Shown here: in pieces, positions 8,138-15,899 of the stretch
Position numbering within the stretch: position 1 is the stretch's first letter
Layout of the letters: every line of letters begins with the position of its first letter
Position numbers and translations under genes: made by a program
Virus record (IMG/VR): IMGVR_UViG_3300042888_002988
Coordinates: 1-64,000 of that record
Strand: one strand, 5' to 3'
Source of the DNA: a virus
DNA length: 64,000 nt
The notes under the pieces: generated by a model
What the model saw: only the letters and a program-made list of their open reading frames with translations
Database searches by the model: none
What the model was told of the DNA's origin: nothing

Positions 8138-10294
8138 ATGATCAAAGCTGCCTCAGCCAATGACCTACATATCGTCGAGGGAATCATGGAACGGATTCAC
8201 CGCGAAGAGCCGTCGTATTGGCCCTACGGCCTGGCTACATCCCAGTTCAACGGCGGGCTCTATCTAGTGAAGGAATCGGCCACGACCGCCCCGGTGGGCT
8301 TCGTCGGCTGGCAGCGATTCGAGGAGAGAGGTAAGAACGTGGGTTACTACGCGGTGGGAATCCTGCCGGCGTATCGCGAGCGCGGGTTCGCCAAGTCAGC
8401 GGTGGCGCAGGTCATCCGTGAAGTGCGTGAGCACTGCGACGACGTGAAGGCCTACATCATGCGCCACAACGAACCGTCCAAAGCGCTGGCTCGTAGCCTC
8501 AGCGTGGACATCATCGAGAAGGCCGCCACAACCAAGCAGCAGGCCATTATGTCTGCGCTGGGAGCGATCGGTAGCGCGGCGTTCTTTGATCAAGCTGCAG
8601 ACCCGTCCGGGCGTGACATCGGAAGCACGTTCCAACCGTGGAAGTGGGACAAGGAACGTGCATTGATGGGCGGCTTGAACGCTATCTTGGGTGCAGGCGG
8701 CGGGGCTGCGGTCGCAAACGGCAACCCGCTTGTGGGCGCGAGCATCCTAGCCTTGGCTCCAGCAAAAGACCTGGCTATGAAAGGTATCGGGTCTCTTTAC
8801 AAGGTGGACAACGCGGCGACTGAAGCCGCCAAGAGTTTCGCGCACGAGCGCAGCCGCCCCGATCCGGAGACCGCCAAGAATGTCATCGAGTCCGTCCCCA
8901 AAGAAGTGTGGATGGGCGCTGGCGGGCTCGGCCTGGGCGCGCTGGCGCTGGCGCTCTACAACTCGAAGAAGAAGCGGAACCTGGAGGAGCGCAGACTGGC
9001 GCAGGAAGCGGCCGGCGTCGCCCGCGTCACCCTGCCCACCGATCAACCCGGCGACCTGGAGACTCAGATCCAGTTGCCCGTGGGTGACCTACACCTTTCC
9101 AACGCGATCCTGCAGAACCTGGGGCGCGACACCCGTCGACGCTTGCGCCAGGAGACCAGGCAGCGCACGAAGCGCCGCGGCGAGCGCAAGAAGCCCGCGC
9201 CGGAACTCGACAAGGCGGCGTCGCTCACGGAGCTGGTGCAGGAGCTCAACAAGTATGCGATGGGCCAGCCAGCGCCCGCCGGTAACGTACCGACGCCGCC
9301 GCAGCTCGGACAGAACCCAGCCATGCGAATGCAGAATCAGCAGGCCGCCACGGCGCAGTCCATCACTCCGGCCCCCGCTGCTAACCCGGCTATCATGCAA
9401 GCTGAGCAGAAGGCCATGGAGACCGAGCAGGCCGCCATGCAGCAGCAGGCGCAAACCGAGCAAGCTTCCCAGCAGGCCCAGATGGAGCAGGAGCAACGGT
9501 TCCAGCAAGAGCTGACCAAGAGCGAGCAGGAGAAGGAAACTCTCAAGCTGCAGCTCGAGAAAGAGAAGGCTGTAGCGTCGCTGCAGAAGGAGCAGGCCAA
9601 GGCCCAGACTGCGATGCAGAAAGCGCAGGCCGATGGCGCCGCGTCCGCCAGCGATGGTGAGAACTCGATCGCCGGGCGTCTGATCTCCAACCGCCTCGAC
9701 CGTCTACAAAGCCGCGTTGGCAGCATCAAGGCGGCCTCACAGGGCACCATGGATCTCAACGGCCAGACATACGTCACCGGCGCACCGCCAGCGCCGGTAG
9801 CCCCGACTCCTGCGCCAACTGGCATTCCCCGCACCGACGGCCACAACAATCAGCCTTGGAACATAATGATGGGCGACCCAACCAGCAACGCCGCAGTGGG
9901 CGCAGGCTACGGACCGACGTCGAAGCAGATGGAGGTCAACGGCACGGCCTACTCCACCGGGACGACAGGCGTCCCCGGTTCCATCGATCCCGCCACCGGC
10001 GGCAAGGTTCCCGAGCCGTTCAAGCACATCCGCCCAGAGGCTCCGCAACTCATCAACAACAACCCAGGGTCCAACGGGCTGTTCCCCAGCGTGGGGCTTT
10101 ACCGCGCATCCTATGGGGGCCTTCTGGACACCGCGTTCGACTGGACGCTCAAGAAGATGCTGACCACCCCCAAGCCGCAGCAAACCCGTTACATGAGTCA
10201 GGCGGCAATGACGAACGCGCCGGACAAGATGGGTATCATTCGCGATCTCTATAGCAACGCGATCACCACCAACCCGATGCTCGCCAACGTCTAA
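8138..10294 (+). CDS. GNAT acetyltransferase domain fused to a membrane/coiled-coil structural protein
   Basis: 718 residues in several parts. Residues 1-~128 form a GNAT N-acetyltransferase fold with the acetyl-CoA loop YRERGFAKSA after the strand VGYYAVGILP. Next come Gly/Ala-rich hydrophobic stretches (about 138-155, 180-215 and 260-278), a basic linker, a long Gln/Ala/Glu-rich coiled coil (about 410-510) and a Pro/Gly-rich C-terminus with DLNGQTYVTGAP and EVNGTAYSTGTT repeats. Three hydrophobic-x-Lys-x-Ala motifs link it to the upstream virion proteins. The stop overlaps the next start (TAATG). It may be a virion protein with a catalytic or vestigial acetyltransferase head. Confidence 0.7.
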   Translation: MIKAASANDLHIVEGIMERIHREEPSYWPYGLATSQFNGGLYLVKESATTAPVGFVGWQRFEERGKNVGYYAVGILPAYRERGFAKSAVAQVIREVREHCDDVKAYIMRHNEPSKALARSLSVDIIEKAATTKQQAIMSALGAIGSAAFFDQAADPSGRDIGSTFQPWKWDKERALMGGLNAILGAGGGAAVANGNPLVGASILALAPAKDLAMKGIGSLYKVDNAATEAAKSFAHERSRPDPETAKNVIESVPKEVWMGAGGLGLGALALALYNSKKKRNLEERRLAQEAAGVARVTLPTDQPGDLETQIQLPVGDLHLSNAILQNLGRDTRRRLRQETRQRTKRRGERKKPAPELDKAASLTELVQELNKYAMGQPAPAGNVPTPPQLGQNPAMRMQNQQAATAQSITPAPAANPAIMQAEQKAMETEQAAMQQQAQTEQASQQAQMEQEQRFQQELTKSEQEKETLKLQLEKEKAVASLQKEQAKAQTAMQKAQADGAASASDGENSIAGRLISNRLDRLQSRVGSIKAASQGTMDLNGQTYVTGAPPAPVAPTPAPTGIPRTDGHNNQPWNIMMGDPTSNAAVGAGYGPTSKQMEVNGTAYSTGTTGVPGSIDPATGGKVPEPFKHIRPEAPQLINNNPGSNGLFPSVGLYRASYGGLLDTAFDWTLKKMLTTPKPQQTRYMSQAAMTNAPDKMGIIRDLYSNAITTNPMLANV

Positions 10295-12207
10295 TGCACG
10301 TAGTACGAAACAACCGTCTGGAGGAGATTCCAGATGACGACGAGGACGTTGACTTCGAATTGCCGACGGCGTCGCAGCAGTATGGGTCGCACACCAACAT
10401 GATCCCGCTGCAGAGCGCCGTGCAGACTCCGCGTCTGTTCTACGGCGGCCGGTTCGCGAACCAGGCACTTGCGATCGAGGGAGGAGAAGCACCGCTGGTG
10501 CAGAATCTCGACACCTCCGATCCGGACGGGCGCAGCTTCGACGAACTCGTCGGTGAAAAGCTGGGAGCCATCCGCGCACAGCGAGGCGGCCGTGTGATCG
10601 CCGTCACGCCTGATTACATGCGCGTGAGCTACGAGGACGGAACGATCGACGACGTCGGCCTCTACAACGACCAGCCCTTCAACCAGAAGAGCGGCATCAC
10701 GTCACGCCCGCTGCTGCAGAAGGGGGACACCTTCGCGCCGGGGCAGATGATGGCAGCGTCTTCCTACACCGACGACAACGGCGTGCAGAACATGGGCCTG
10801 AACGCCCGGATCGCCCTCGTGCCATGGCGTGGATTCAGCATGGATGACGCGGTGCCTGTGAGCGAGTCGTTCGCCAAGCGTTTGTCCGCCATCCAATACA
10901 AGGTCATCAAACAGGATGCCACCGACAATCTCAAGACAGGGCTCGGTCACTACCGCGCGCTGTTCCCCAACCGCTTCACAAAGGAGAAGCTGGAAAATTT
11001 CGACGAGGACGGAATGGTCAAGCCTGGCACCGTATTGGAGCCTGGTGACCCCATCATCCTAGCAACTATGCCGCGCACGCTGTCGTCCTCCGGGGCGAAC
11101 ATCGGCCGCCTGTCGAAGGCGCTCCGGCAGCAGCGGCGCGACGCCGCCCAGACGTGGCACGGCAACCAGCCGGCCCAGGTCATCGCGGCACGCCGCACCA
11201 AGAACGGCCACAAGGTCGTTCTCAAATACATCAAGCCCACCGAGGTGGGCGACAAGATCGTCTTGCGCCAGGGAGCCAAGGCCACCGTGTCCAAGATCAT
11301 CCCCGATGACCAGATGCCCCGCACCGAAGACGGGCAGCCGTTGGACGCGCTCATCAATCCGCTGTCGCTCGTATCCCGGGCCAACCCCGCGTCGCAGCAC
11401 GAACTGCGCCTCGGCAAGATCGCCAAGAAGCTGGGGCAGGCGCTGAAGATTCCGAGCTACCTTCCGAAGGGGCAGAACTGGAACGACTACATCGACCAGC
11501 TGGAGCAACAGCACGGCGTGCAGTCCCAAGAGATGATCTACGACCCCGAGTCCGGCCGTATGCTCAGCGCGCCGGTGACGGTCGGCTACGGCTTCATCAA
11601 CAAGCTACACCACACCAGCGAAGGCAAGGTGTCGGCCCGCGGCACCGGATCCTACGACCTCAATGAGCAGCCCTCGCGCGGCGGCGGCGAGATGGCACAG
11701 GCCAAGCGCTACTCCGGCCTCGAGAACTTCGCCACACTTTCCAGCGGCGCCTACGCCCTGATGCGGGAGAACTCCACGATCCGCGGACAGAAGAACCACG
11801 AGTTCTGGAAAGCCCTCCGCACCGGCAAGACTCCGCCGAAGGTTGGTGAGCCGTTCGTCTGGCACAAGTTCCGAGCTATCATGGCAGGAGCCGGTATGAA
11901 CACGCGCCCCACCGGCAAGGGCAAGTATCGCCTGGCGCCCTTCACCGACAAGGATCTGGATGAGCGGGATCCCGTGGACGTGGACAACGGCGAGATGGTG
12001 GACCTCCGCAGCCTCACTCCCGTGCAGGGCGGACTGTTTGACAGCCGCCTGCTCAATGGTGAGCGCTGGGGACGCGTCAAGCTACCACGCCCGGTCATCA
12101 ATCCAGCGATGGAAGAGACGGTGCGCACCATGCTGGGCATCACCAAGGCAGAGCTTGAAGAAGTGCTCGCTGGACGTGTGGCGCTGGCCGATGTGATGCA
12201 AAAATAA
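10294..12207 (+). CDS. RNA polymerase beta C-terminal part fused to beta-prime N-terminal segment
   Basis: 637 residues aligning by eye with bacterial RpoB from the MQRQAVP-like region onward. ALVPWRGFSMDDAVPVSE matches WNGYNFEDSILVSE. GDKIVLRQGAK matches GDKMAGRHGNK and keeps both active-site lysines (K321, K329) at the same 8-residue spacing as E. coli K1065/K1073. INPLSLVSRANPASQ and VGYGFINKLHH continue the match. From about residue 575, GGLFDSRLL and WGRVKLPRPVINP resemble the beta-prime N-terminus (GLFCARIFG ... GHIELASP), but the zinc-binding cysteines between them are absent. The beta N-terminus and the NADFDGD catalytic part of beta-prime are not in the window, so this is one subunit of a split multisubunit phage RNA polymerase. 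Confidence 0.85.
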   Translation: MHVVRNNRLEEIPDDDEDVDFELPTASQQYGSHTNMIPLQSAVQTPRLFYGGRFANQALAIEGGEAPLVQNLDTSDPDGRSFDELVGEKLGAIRAQRGGRVIAVTPDYMRVSYEDGTIDDVGLYNDQPFNQKSGITSRPLLQKGDTFAPGQMMAASSYTDDNGVQNMGLNARIALVPWRGFSMDDAVPVSESFAKRLSAIQYKVIKQDATDNLKTGLGHYRALFPNRFTKEKLENFDEDGMVKPGTVLEPGDPIILATMPRTLSSSGANIGRLSKALRQQRRDAAQTWHGNQPAQVIAARRTKNGHKVVLKYIKPTEVGDKIVLRQGAKATVSKIIPDDQMPRTEDGQPLDALINPLSLVSRANPASQHELRLGKIAKKLGQALKIPSYLPKGQNWNDYIDQLEQQHGVQSQEMIYDPESGRMLSAPVTVGYGFINKLHHTSEGKVSARGTGSYDLNEQPSRGGGEMAQAKRYSGLENFATLSSGAYALMRENSTIRGQKNHEFWKALRTGKTPPKVGEPFVWHKFRAIMAGAGMNTRPTGKGKYRLAPFTDKDLDERDPVDVDNGEMVDLRSLTPVQGGLFDSRLLNGERWGRVKLPRPVINPAMEETVRTMLGITKAELEEVLAGRVALADVMQK

Positions 12208-12210
12208 CCC

Positions 12211-12239
12211 TTGAGTCCGGAGGGGCTGTGGGGTATCAT
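12211..12239 (+). promoter_or_regulatory. candidate sigma70-type promoter, near-leaderless
   Basis: TTGAGT (12211-12216), a 17-base spacer and TATCAT (12234-12239). The predicted start is about 3 bases before the ATG at 12249, the same geometry as at 8103 and on the minus strand at 46462. Confidence 0.4.
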
Positions 12240-12248
12240 AACCGCGCA

Positions 12249-12476
12249 ATGAATGATCTACAGCGACTTCAGTTAGTCGGAGCCACTGTCCGCTCCGGTT
12301 TCACCACCATGGAAAAAGCGGCGAGTTCTTCTCCGCAGCAACGGGAAATCCTGGAAGCAGGTTGGCCACGCCCTGAAGAGGGATTGACCAAGCTCGCCAG
12401 CCTCGCCCGCATGTTGGCTACCGGCATGCTGATTGAGGAAGCGGATCAAAGCATCGCTCAGGCGATGGCTTCGTAA
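12249..12476 (+). CDS. small virion-block protein, 75 aa
   Basis: The ATG at 12249 is preferred over an in-frame GTG at 12228. It is an all-helical, soluble protein carrying MEKAAS and LTKLAS, two more copies of the motif seen in the upstream structural proteins. It sits alone between a candidate promoter and a terminator. Confidence 0.7.
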   Translation: MNDLQRLQLVGATVRSGFTTMEKAASSSPQQREILEAGWPRPEEGLTKLASLARMLATGMLIEEADQSIAQAMAS

Positions 12477-12503
12477 TCCGGCTCCGCGATCCAACAACTT
12501 TAC

Positions 12504-12536
12504 AAAAGGCATCCCCGTTCGCGGGGGTGCCTTTTT
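12504..12536 (+). terminator. intrinsic terminator
   Basis: The stem aaaaggcatccccg / gcgggggtgcctttt with loop ttc ends in a U-run (ctttttg), 27 bases after the stop at 12476. Confidence 0.9.
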
Positions 12537-12593
12537 GCGTTCTCCCCCCGGAGACAGGACGGACAAGCCGTCGTAACAACAACCAGCCCAGCA

Positions 12594-12926
12594 ATGAACA
12601 ATGCAACAGCAATCGACAATACTAACCTGAGCTCCCTCATCGAGGGTATTGCTCACGACACCGGACGCATGCAGAAGGCGAGGCATCATGCCATCGTCTT
12701 CCTCGAGAATACCCTGAGGGACAAGCCCGCCGAGTTCCAGGAACAGTTCCTGAAGAACATGAACAGACCATTCTTACAGCAGCTCAATCTGCAGGAAGAC
12801 TCTGATTTGGCGATAGCGGTCATCATTGGTTGTATCGAGGAGGAGGCCAGTGAACGCGGAGCCACAGAGGCTGACGCGTCAAGTATCCTCCGCCGCGTTA
12901 TCGGCATTATTATTGAGGACATCTAA
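12594..12926 (+). CDS. hypothetical protein, 110 aa
   Basis: The ATG follows acaacaaccagcccagca. Helical and acidic, with a hydrophobic C-terminal helix. No family recognised. Flanked by terminators on both sides, so it is probably monocistronic. Confidence 0.7.
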   Translation: MNNATAIDNTNLSSLIEGIAHDTGRMQKARHHAIVFLENTLRDKPAEFQEQFLKNMNRPFLQQLNLQEDSDLAIAVIIGCIEEEASERGATEADASSILRRVIGIIIEDI

Positions 12927-12935
12927 TCACAACAA

Positions 12936-12965
12936 CGAGGTGCCCGGAAGTCTCCGGGCACCTCG
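12936..12965 (+). terminator. intrinsic-type terminator
   Basis: A 13-bp perfect stem (cgaggtgcccgga / tccgggcacctcg) with a 4-base loop is followed by atcatttt. It lies between the gene ending at 12926 and the deformylase. Confidence 0.85.
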
Positions 12966-12984
12966 ATCATTTTCAACTAACCAC

Positions 12985-13473
12985 ATGCTACGCATTCACC
13001 TTGTCAACACTCGCGATAATATCCTTCGCGAGGACCTCACCCAGATTGTCTCGGATGCCGAGCAGATTCGACCCTACCACTCGGAACTGTTCAGGCTTTG
13101 CCAAGAGAAATCCGGCGTGGGGATCGCGGCCAACCAAGTAGGCCTACGCGAGAATTTTTTCTTTGTCACAGCCGGCGCGAAGTTTCCCACAGCGAAAGGG
13201 CACGCCAATTATGCCGCACACATGTGCATCAACCCACGTTGGATACCGGACCCCAAGTCGTCCAAGATCATCGACCACGAAGGTTGCCTATCATTGCCTG
13301 GTCGGGATTTCATGGTCGAGCGAGAGTCAGCAATTCTGGCCTGGTGGACCAGCGCCACAGGGCACGAGGTGCTCAAGAAGAAACTGACCGGCTGGGCCGC
13401 CCGTGTGTTTCAACACGAGCACGACCACCTGCGCGGCATCACACTTTTACAAACAGGAAAGGAAGTACAATGA
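12985..13473 (+). CDS. def: peptide deformylase
   Basis: 162 residues, normal length. All three family motifs are present: GVGIAANQ (44-51), EGCLSLP (99-105, metal ligand C101) and HEHDH (144-148, metal ligands H144/H148, catalytic E145). The enzyme removes the formyl group from nascent N-terminal methionine in the cytoplasm. ATG at 12985 is chosen over longer in-frame extensions because they overlap the previous gene and terminator, and because the leader aactaaccac fits the local pattern. Its stop overlaps the next start (ATGA). Phage deformylases usually act on host or phage proteins during infection. Confidence 0.95.
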   Translation: MLRIHLVNTRDNILREDLTQIVSDAEQIRPYHSELFRLCQEKSGVGIAANQVGLRENFFFVTAGAKFPTAKGHANYAAHMCINPRWIPDPKSSKIIDHEGCLSLPGRDFMVERESAILAWWTSATGHEVLKKKLTGWAARVFQHEHDHLRGITLLQTGKEVQ

Positions 13474-14285
13474 CATCACTCTTTGATCACATCATGAACC
13501 TGGCCCGAGAGGCCGGAGCTGACAGTCCACAGCTAGGCGAGGACAGCGATGGCGCACCGGTAGTCGTGGATACCAATGACGGCGAATGCTACGTCATTGA
13601 GCTGCGTGCCATGTCGGGCGCGACCACCGTGGGATCGGGCTCTACGCCCGGGCTGGATCAGACGCAGGCTCTCGCCGAGGGCTGGTGCGTTATCGACGTG
13701 AACGACGGCAGCTTCCTGGAGATCCAGCGGAGCGATGAGGACAGTCGATTTTCTACTGATAACGGCGCAGACGCCCACGTGCGCCGCCGGGCTGACGAGG
13801 GCCGTGCGTATCACAAGAACGTGCTGCGCTACGTCACAGCGGAGAACCGCCGGCGTTACGAAGAGAATCGCGGACTCGTAGGCAGCATCTACATGGTGTT
13901 GCGCAGCTGGGACAAGGAGGCCGTCGCCGATCGGGCGATCGTTCGCGTGCGCGCGGACTACCAGCACATCCTGGGGCCCTATCAGGAGGCCGTGCGCCAG
14001 GCCGTCGGATCCAACCAAGACCTGGTCGATCTGGATGAATGCGCAGCCATACCGGATGTCACCTACGACAATGACGGACTGAAGTTCGCGGCGATGCAGG
14101 TGCATTCCGATCACCACGACTATCCGATCGGTTGCACCTGCGGAGCGTGCGGCCATTCGTTTCCGATTGACCCGTGCACCGAGGAGAACCTGAAGGCCGT
14201 GCTGGTCGAAGGTCGCCGCATCAACGTCGCGCGCTGTCCGCAATGCACAGCGCTGGCGCACCAACCCAAACCTAGAAAATCGTGA
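13470..14285 (+). CDS. hypothetical protein with C-terminal zinc ribbon, 271 aa
   Basis: The ATG overlaps the deformylase stop and has a good Shine-Dalgarno (ggaaaggaag). The acidic N-terminal part (about 1-90) precedes a helical middle. The C-terminus has CTCGACGHSF ... CPQC, a likely four-cysteine zinc site. No known family recognised. Confidence 0.75.
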   Translation: MTSLFDHIMNLAREAGADSPQLGEDSDGAPVVVDTNDGECYVIELRAMSGATTVGSGSTPGLDQTQALAEGWCVIDVNDGSFLEIQRSDEDSRFSTDNGADAHVRRRADEGRAYHKNVLRYVTAENRRRYEENRGLVGSIYMVLRSWDKEAVADRAIVRVRADYQHILGPYQEAVRQAVGSNQDLVDLDECAAIPDVTYDNDGLKFAAMQVHSDHHDYPIGCTCGACGHSFPIDPCTEENLKAVLVEGRRINVARCPQCTALAHQPKPRKS

Positions 14286-14611
14286 GCAAGCACCAATCCA
14301 CTATCACCATTGCCGGCGTAAACACCAAGAAACTGGAGAAGCAGCGCAAGCATTTGCACCGGGTCATCAACGCTTTCCAGTGCGAGAAGCCCATACGAGA
14401 GAAGAGCATCGACGCGCTGGAGGGGCTGGTCAACATGCTGGACCACTGGTCCGACGAGGAGTATTACCTCAAGAAGGGTCGCCGGCCCGAAGGCCCGCAT
14501 TGGTTCGCCGTCGAGATCGACGGCTGCAGTCGTGAGCAAGCGGAGCGGGTGCTGCGTGAGCGGCTCGGCCACGACGAGGACTACGGTTTCAAATACACAC
14601 TCAACTGGTGA
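14282..14611 (+). CDS. hypothetical protein, 109 aa
   Basis: GTG start in a GTGA overlap with the upstream stop. Basic N-terminal helix, then an acidic domain. No family recognised. Confidence 0.75.
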   Translation: MSKHQSTITIAGVNTKKLEKQRKHLHRVINAFQCEKPIREKSIDALEGLVNMLDHWSDEEYYLKKGRRPEGPHWFAVEIDGCSREQAERVLRERLGHDEDYGFKYTLNW

Positions 14612-15318
14612 TGCAAGCCCTACGCGCGTTCAACAATTTCACGATCCCGTTCAACAGCGGGTGGCCGATACACGAGGCATCATACCTCACCAATGGCAAG
14701 CCCAGAATCTTCTGGCGCGGCTACGGCTGGTGGAGCTACAAGACCACCGGCCCGAAGGCCTGGTCGGAGGTGGAAATCCCCGATCCGCCGAAGGAGCCGG
14801 ACAACCGATTCGAGTGGAACAACGAGGCCTACGCCAAGTGGTATCCGGAGTGGGTGGCCTACGCGAAGGAATATGGGCTGTCGGTGGCGGCGCGTGGCAC
14901 CATCTGCTGCGAGGCGACCATCGAACGCTACACGCTGGCGAAGTATACCCAGCGCGACCGCTATCCGCCGGACGCGCTGACTGTCCCGGTCAAGACGCTG
15001 CTGGGCCTAGACCCGCTCATATTCGACACGCTGCCGATGTTCCTGATGAACGCCCCCTACTCGCTGGACATCTGCAAGCTGCTGGACCGACTGATGAAGA
15101 TCCACGGGGTGGATCACGATCGATGGAACAACGAGGTGGACCAGTCGGCTGAGCAGTGGATCGCTGAGAAGTATGGCGACAAAGCCGCCGCGGCCGTTAA
15201 AGCACTGCTGCACTGGCAGCCGGACCAAGACCAGGAGGCCCGGCATCGCGCGGTCATCGAGGACATCTACAATCAGCAGCGCGAGGCCATGGCCACGTGC
15301 AAATCAGTAAAGTCATGA
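14611..15318 (+). CDS. hypothetical protein, 235 aa
   Basis: The ATG shares one base with the upstream stop (TGATG). The N-terminal half is unusually rich in Trp and Tyr (for example WRGYGWWSY); the C-terminal half is helical. No membrane segments or catalytic motifs recognised. Confidence 0.75.
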   Translation: MQALRAFNNFTIPFNSGWPIHEASYLTNGKPRIFWRGYGWWSYKTTGPKAWSEVEIPDPPKEPDNRFEWNNEAYAKWYPEWVAYAKEYGLSVAARGTICCEATIERYTLAKYTQRDRYPPDALTVPVKTLLGLDPLIFDTLPMFLMNAPYSLDICKLLDRLMKIHGVDHDRWNNEVDQSAEQWIAEKYGDKAAAAVKALLHWQPDQDQEARHRAVIEDIYNQQREAMATCKSVKS

Positions 15319-15611
15319 AGCTACCCGCCACGCCACCATTCGCACGAGAAGTAAATTTGGATGACCAGCAGGAGCTGGAGCACTTCCTGGCGTCGGCTGA
15401 GCCGGCCCGCGGGAGACTGCTTGCCAACATGCTGCGGTTCAAGGGACGGTTCGCCGTCCGGGCGGCCAACGGGCTGATGAACTACGCGCAGAACAAGCGG
15501 GCTGCCAACCTGCTGCGCTCCTACGGGGAGATTCAGCAGGCGCAGGGCTACGAGGCCATCTGCGATCGCATTTACAAGGAAGACATCCAACCACTCATCA
15601 AATGCTGGTGA
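15315..15611 (+). CDS. hypothetical protein, 98 aa
   Basis: Starts in an ATGA overlap. Helical and basic. An in-frame GTG at 15297 is an alternative but lies inside the upstream gene. No family recognised. Confidence 0.7.
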   Translation: MKLPATPPFAREVNLDDQQELEHFLASAEPARGRLLANMLRFKGRFAVRAANGLMNYAQNKRAANLLRSYGEIQQAQGYEAICDRIYKEDIQPLIKCW

Positions 15612-15626
15612 GCCATCATATAAATC

Positions 15627-15899
15627 ATGCCAGAAATACCACCGCACTACCTAGTCACATTGGACATTCGCTCCGGCGAGTATGAGAAACTGTCCAGAAA
15701 ATTGATCTGCGCCGATGATGAGATTGCCGCCGGCCGCGCGGCGATTGAGTCGGAGATGCACCACGACGTCGGAGAGGGGGCGGAGTGGGAGGACGATTGC
15801 AACCTCACGGACGCGCACGGCGAGTTCCACTACCGGGTCAAGTCTGTGGTGCCAGTTCTGGCTCCGCACGTTTGGGTCCTGCAAACCTACATGCGATGA
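15627..15899 (+). CDS. hypothetical protein, 90 aa
   Basis: ATG start after catcatataaatc. Acidic alpha/beta protein. The stop overlaps the next start (ATGA). No family recognised. Confidence 0.7.
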   Translation: MPEIPPHYLVTLDIRSGEYEKLSRKLICADDEIAAGRAAIESEMHHDVGEGAEWEDDCNLTDAHGEFHYRVKSVVPVLAPHVWVLQTYMR

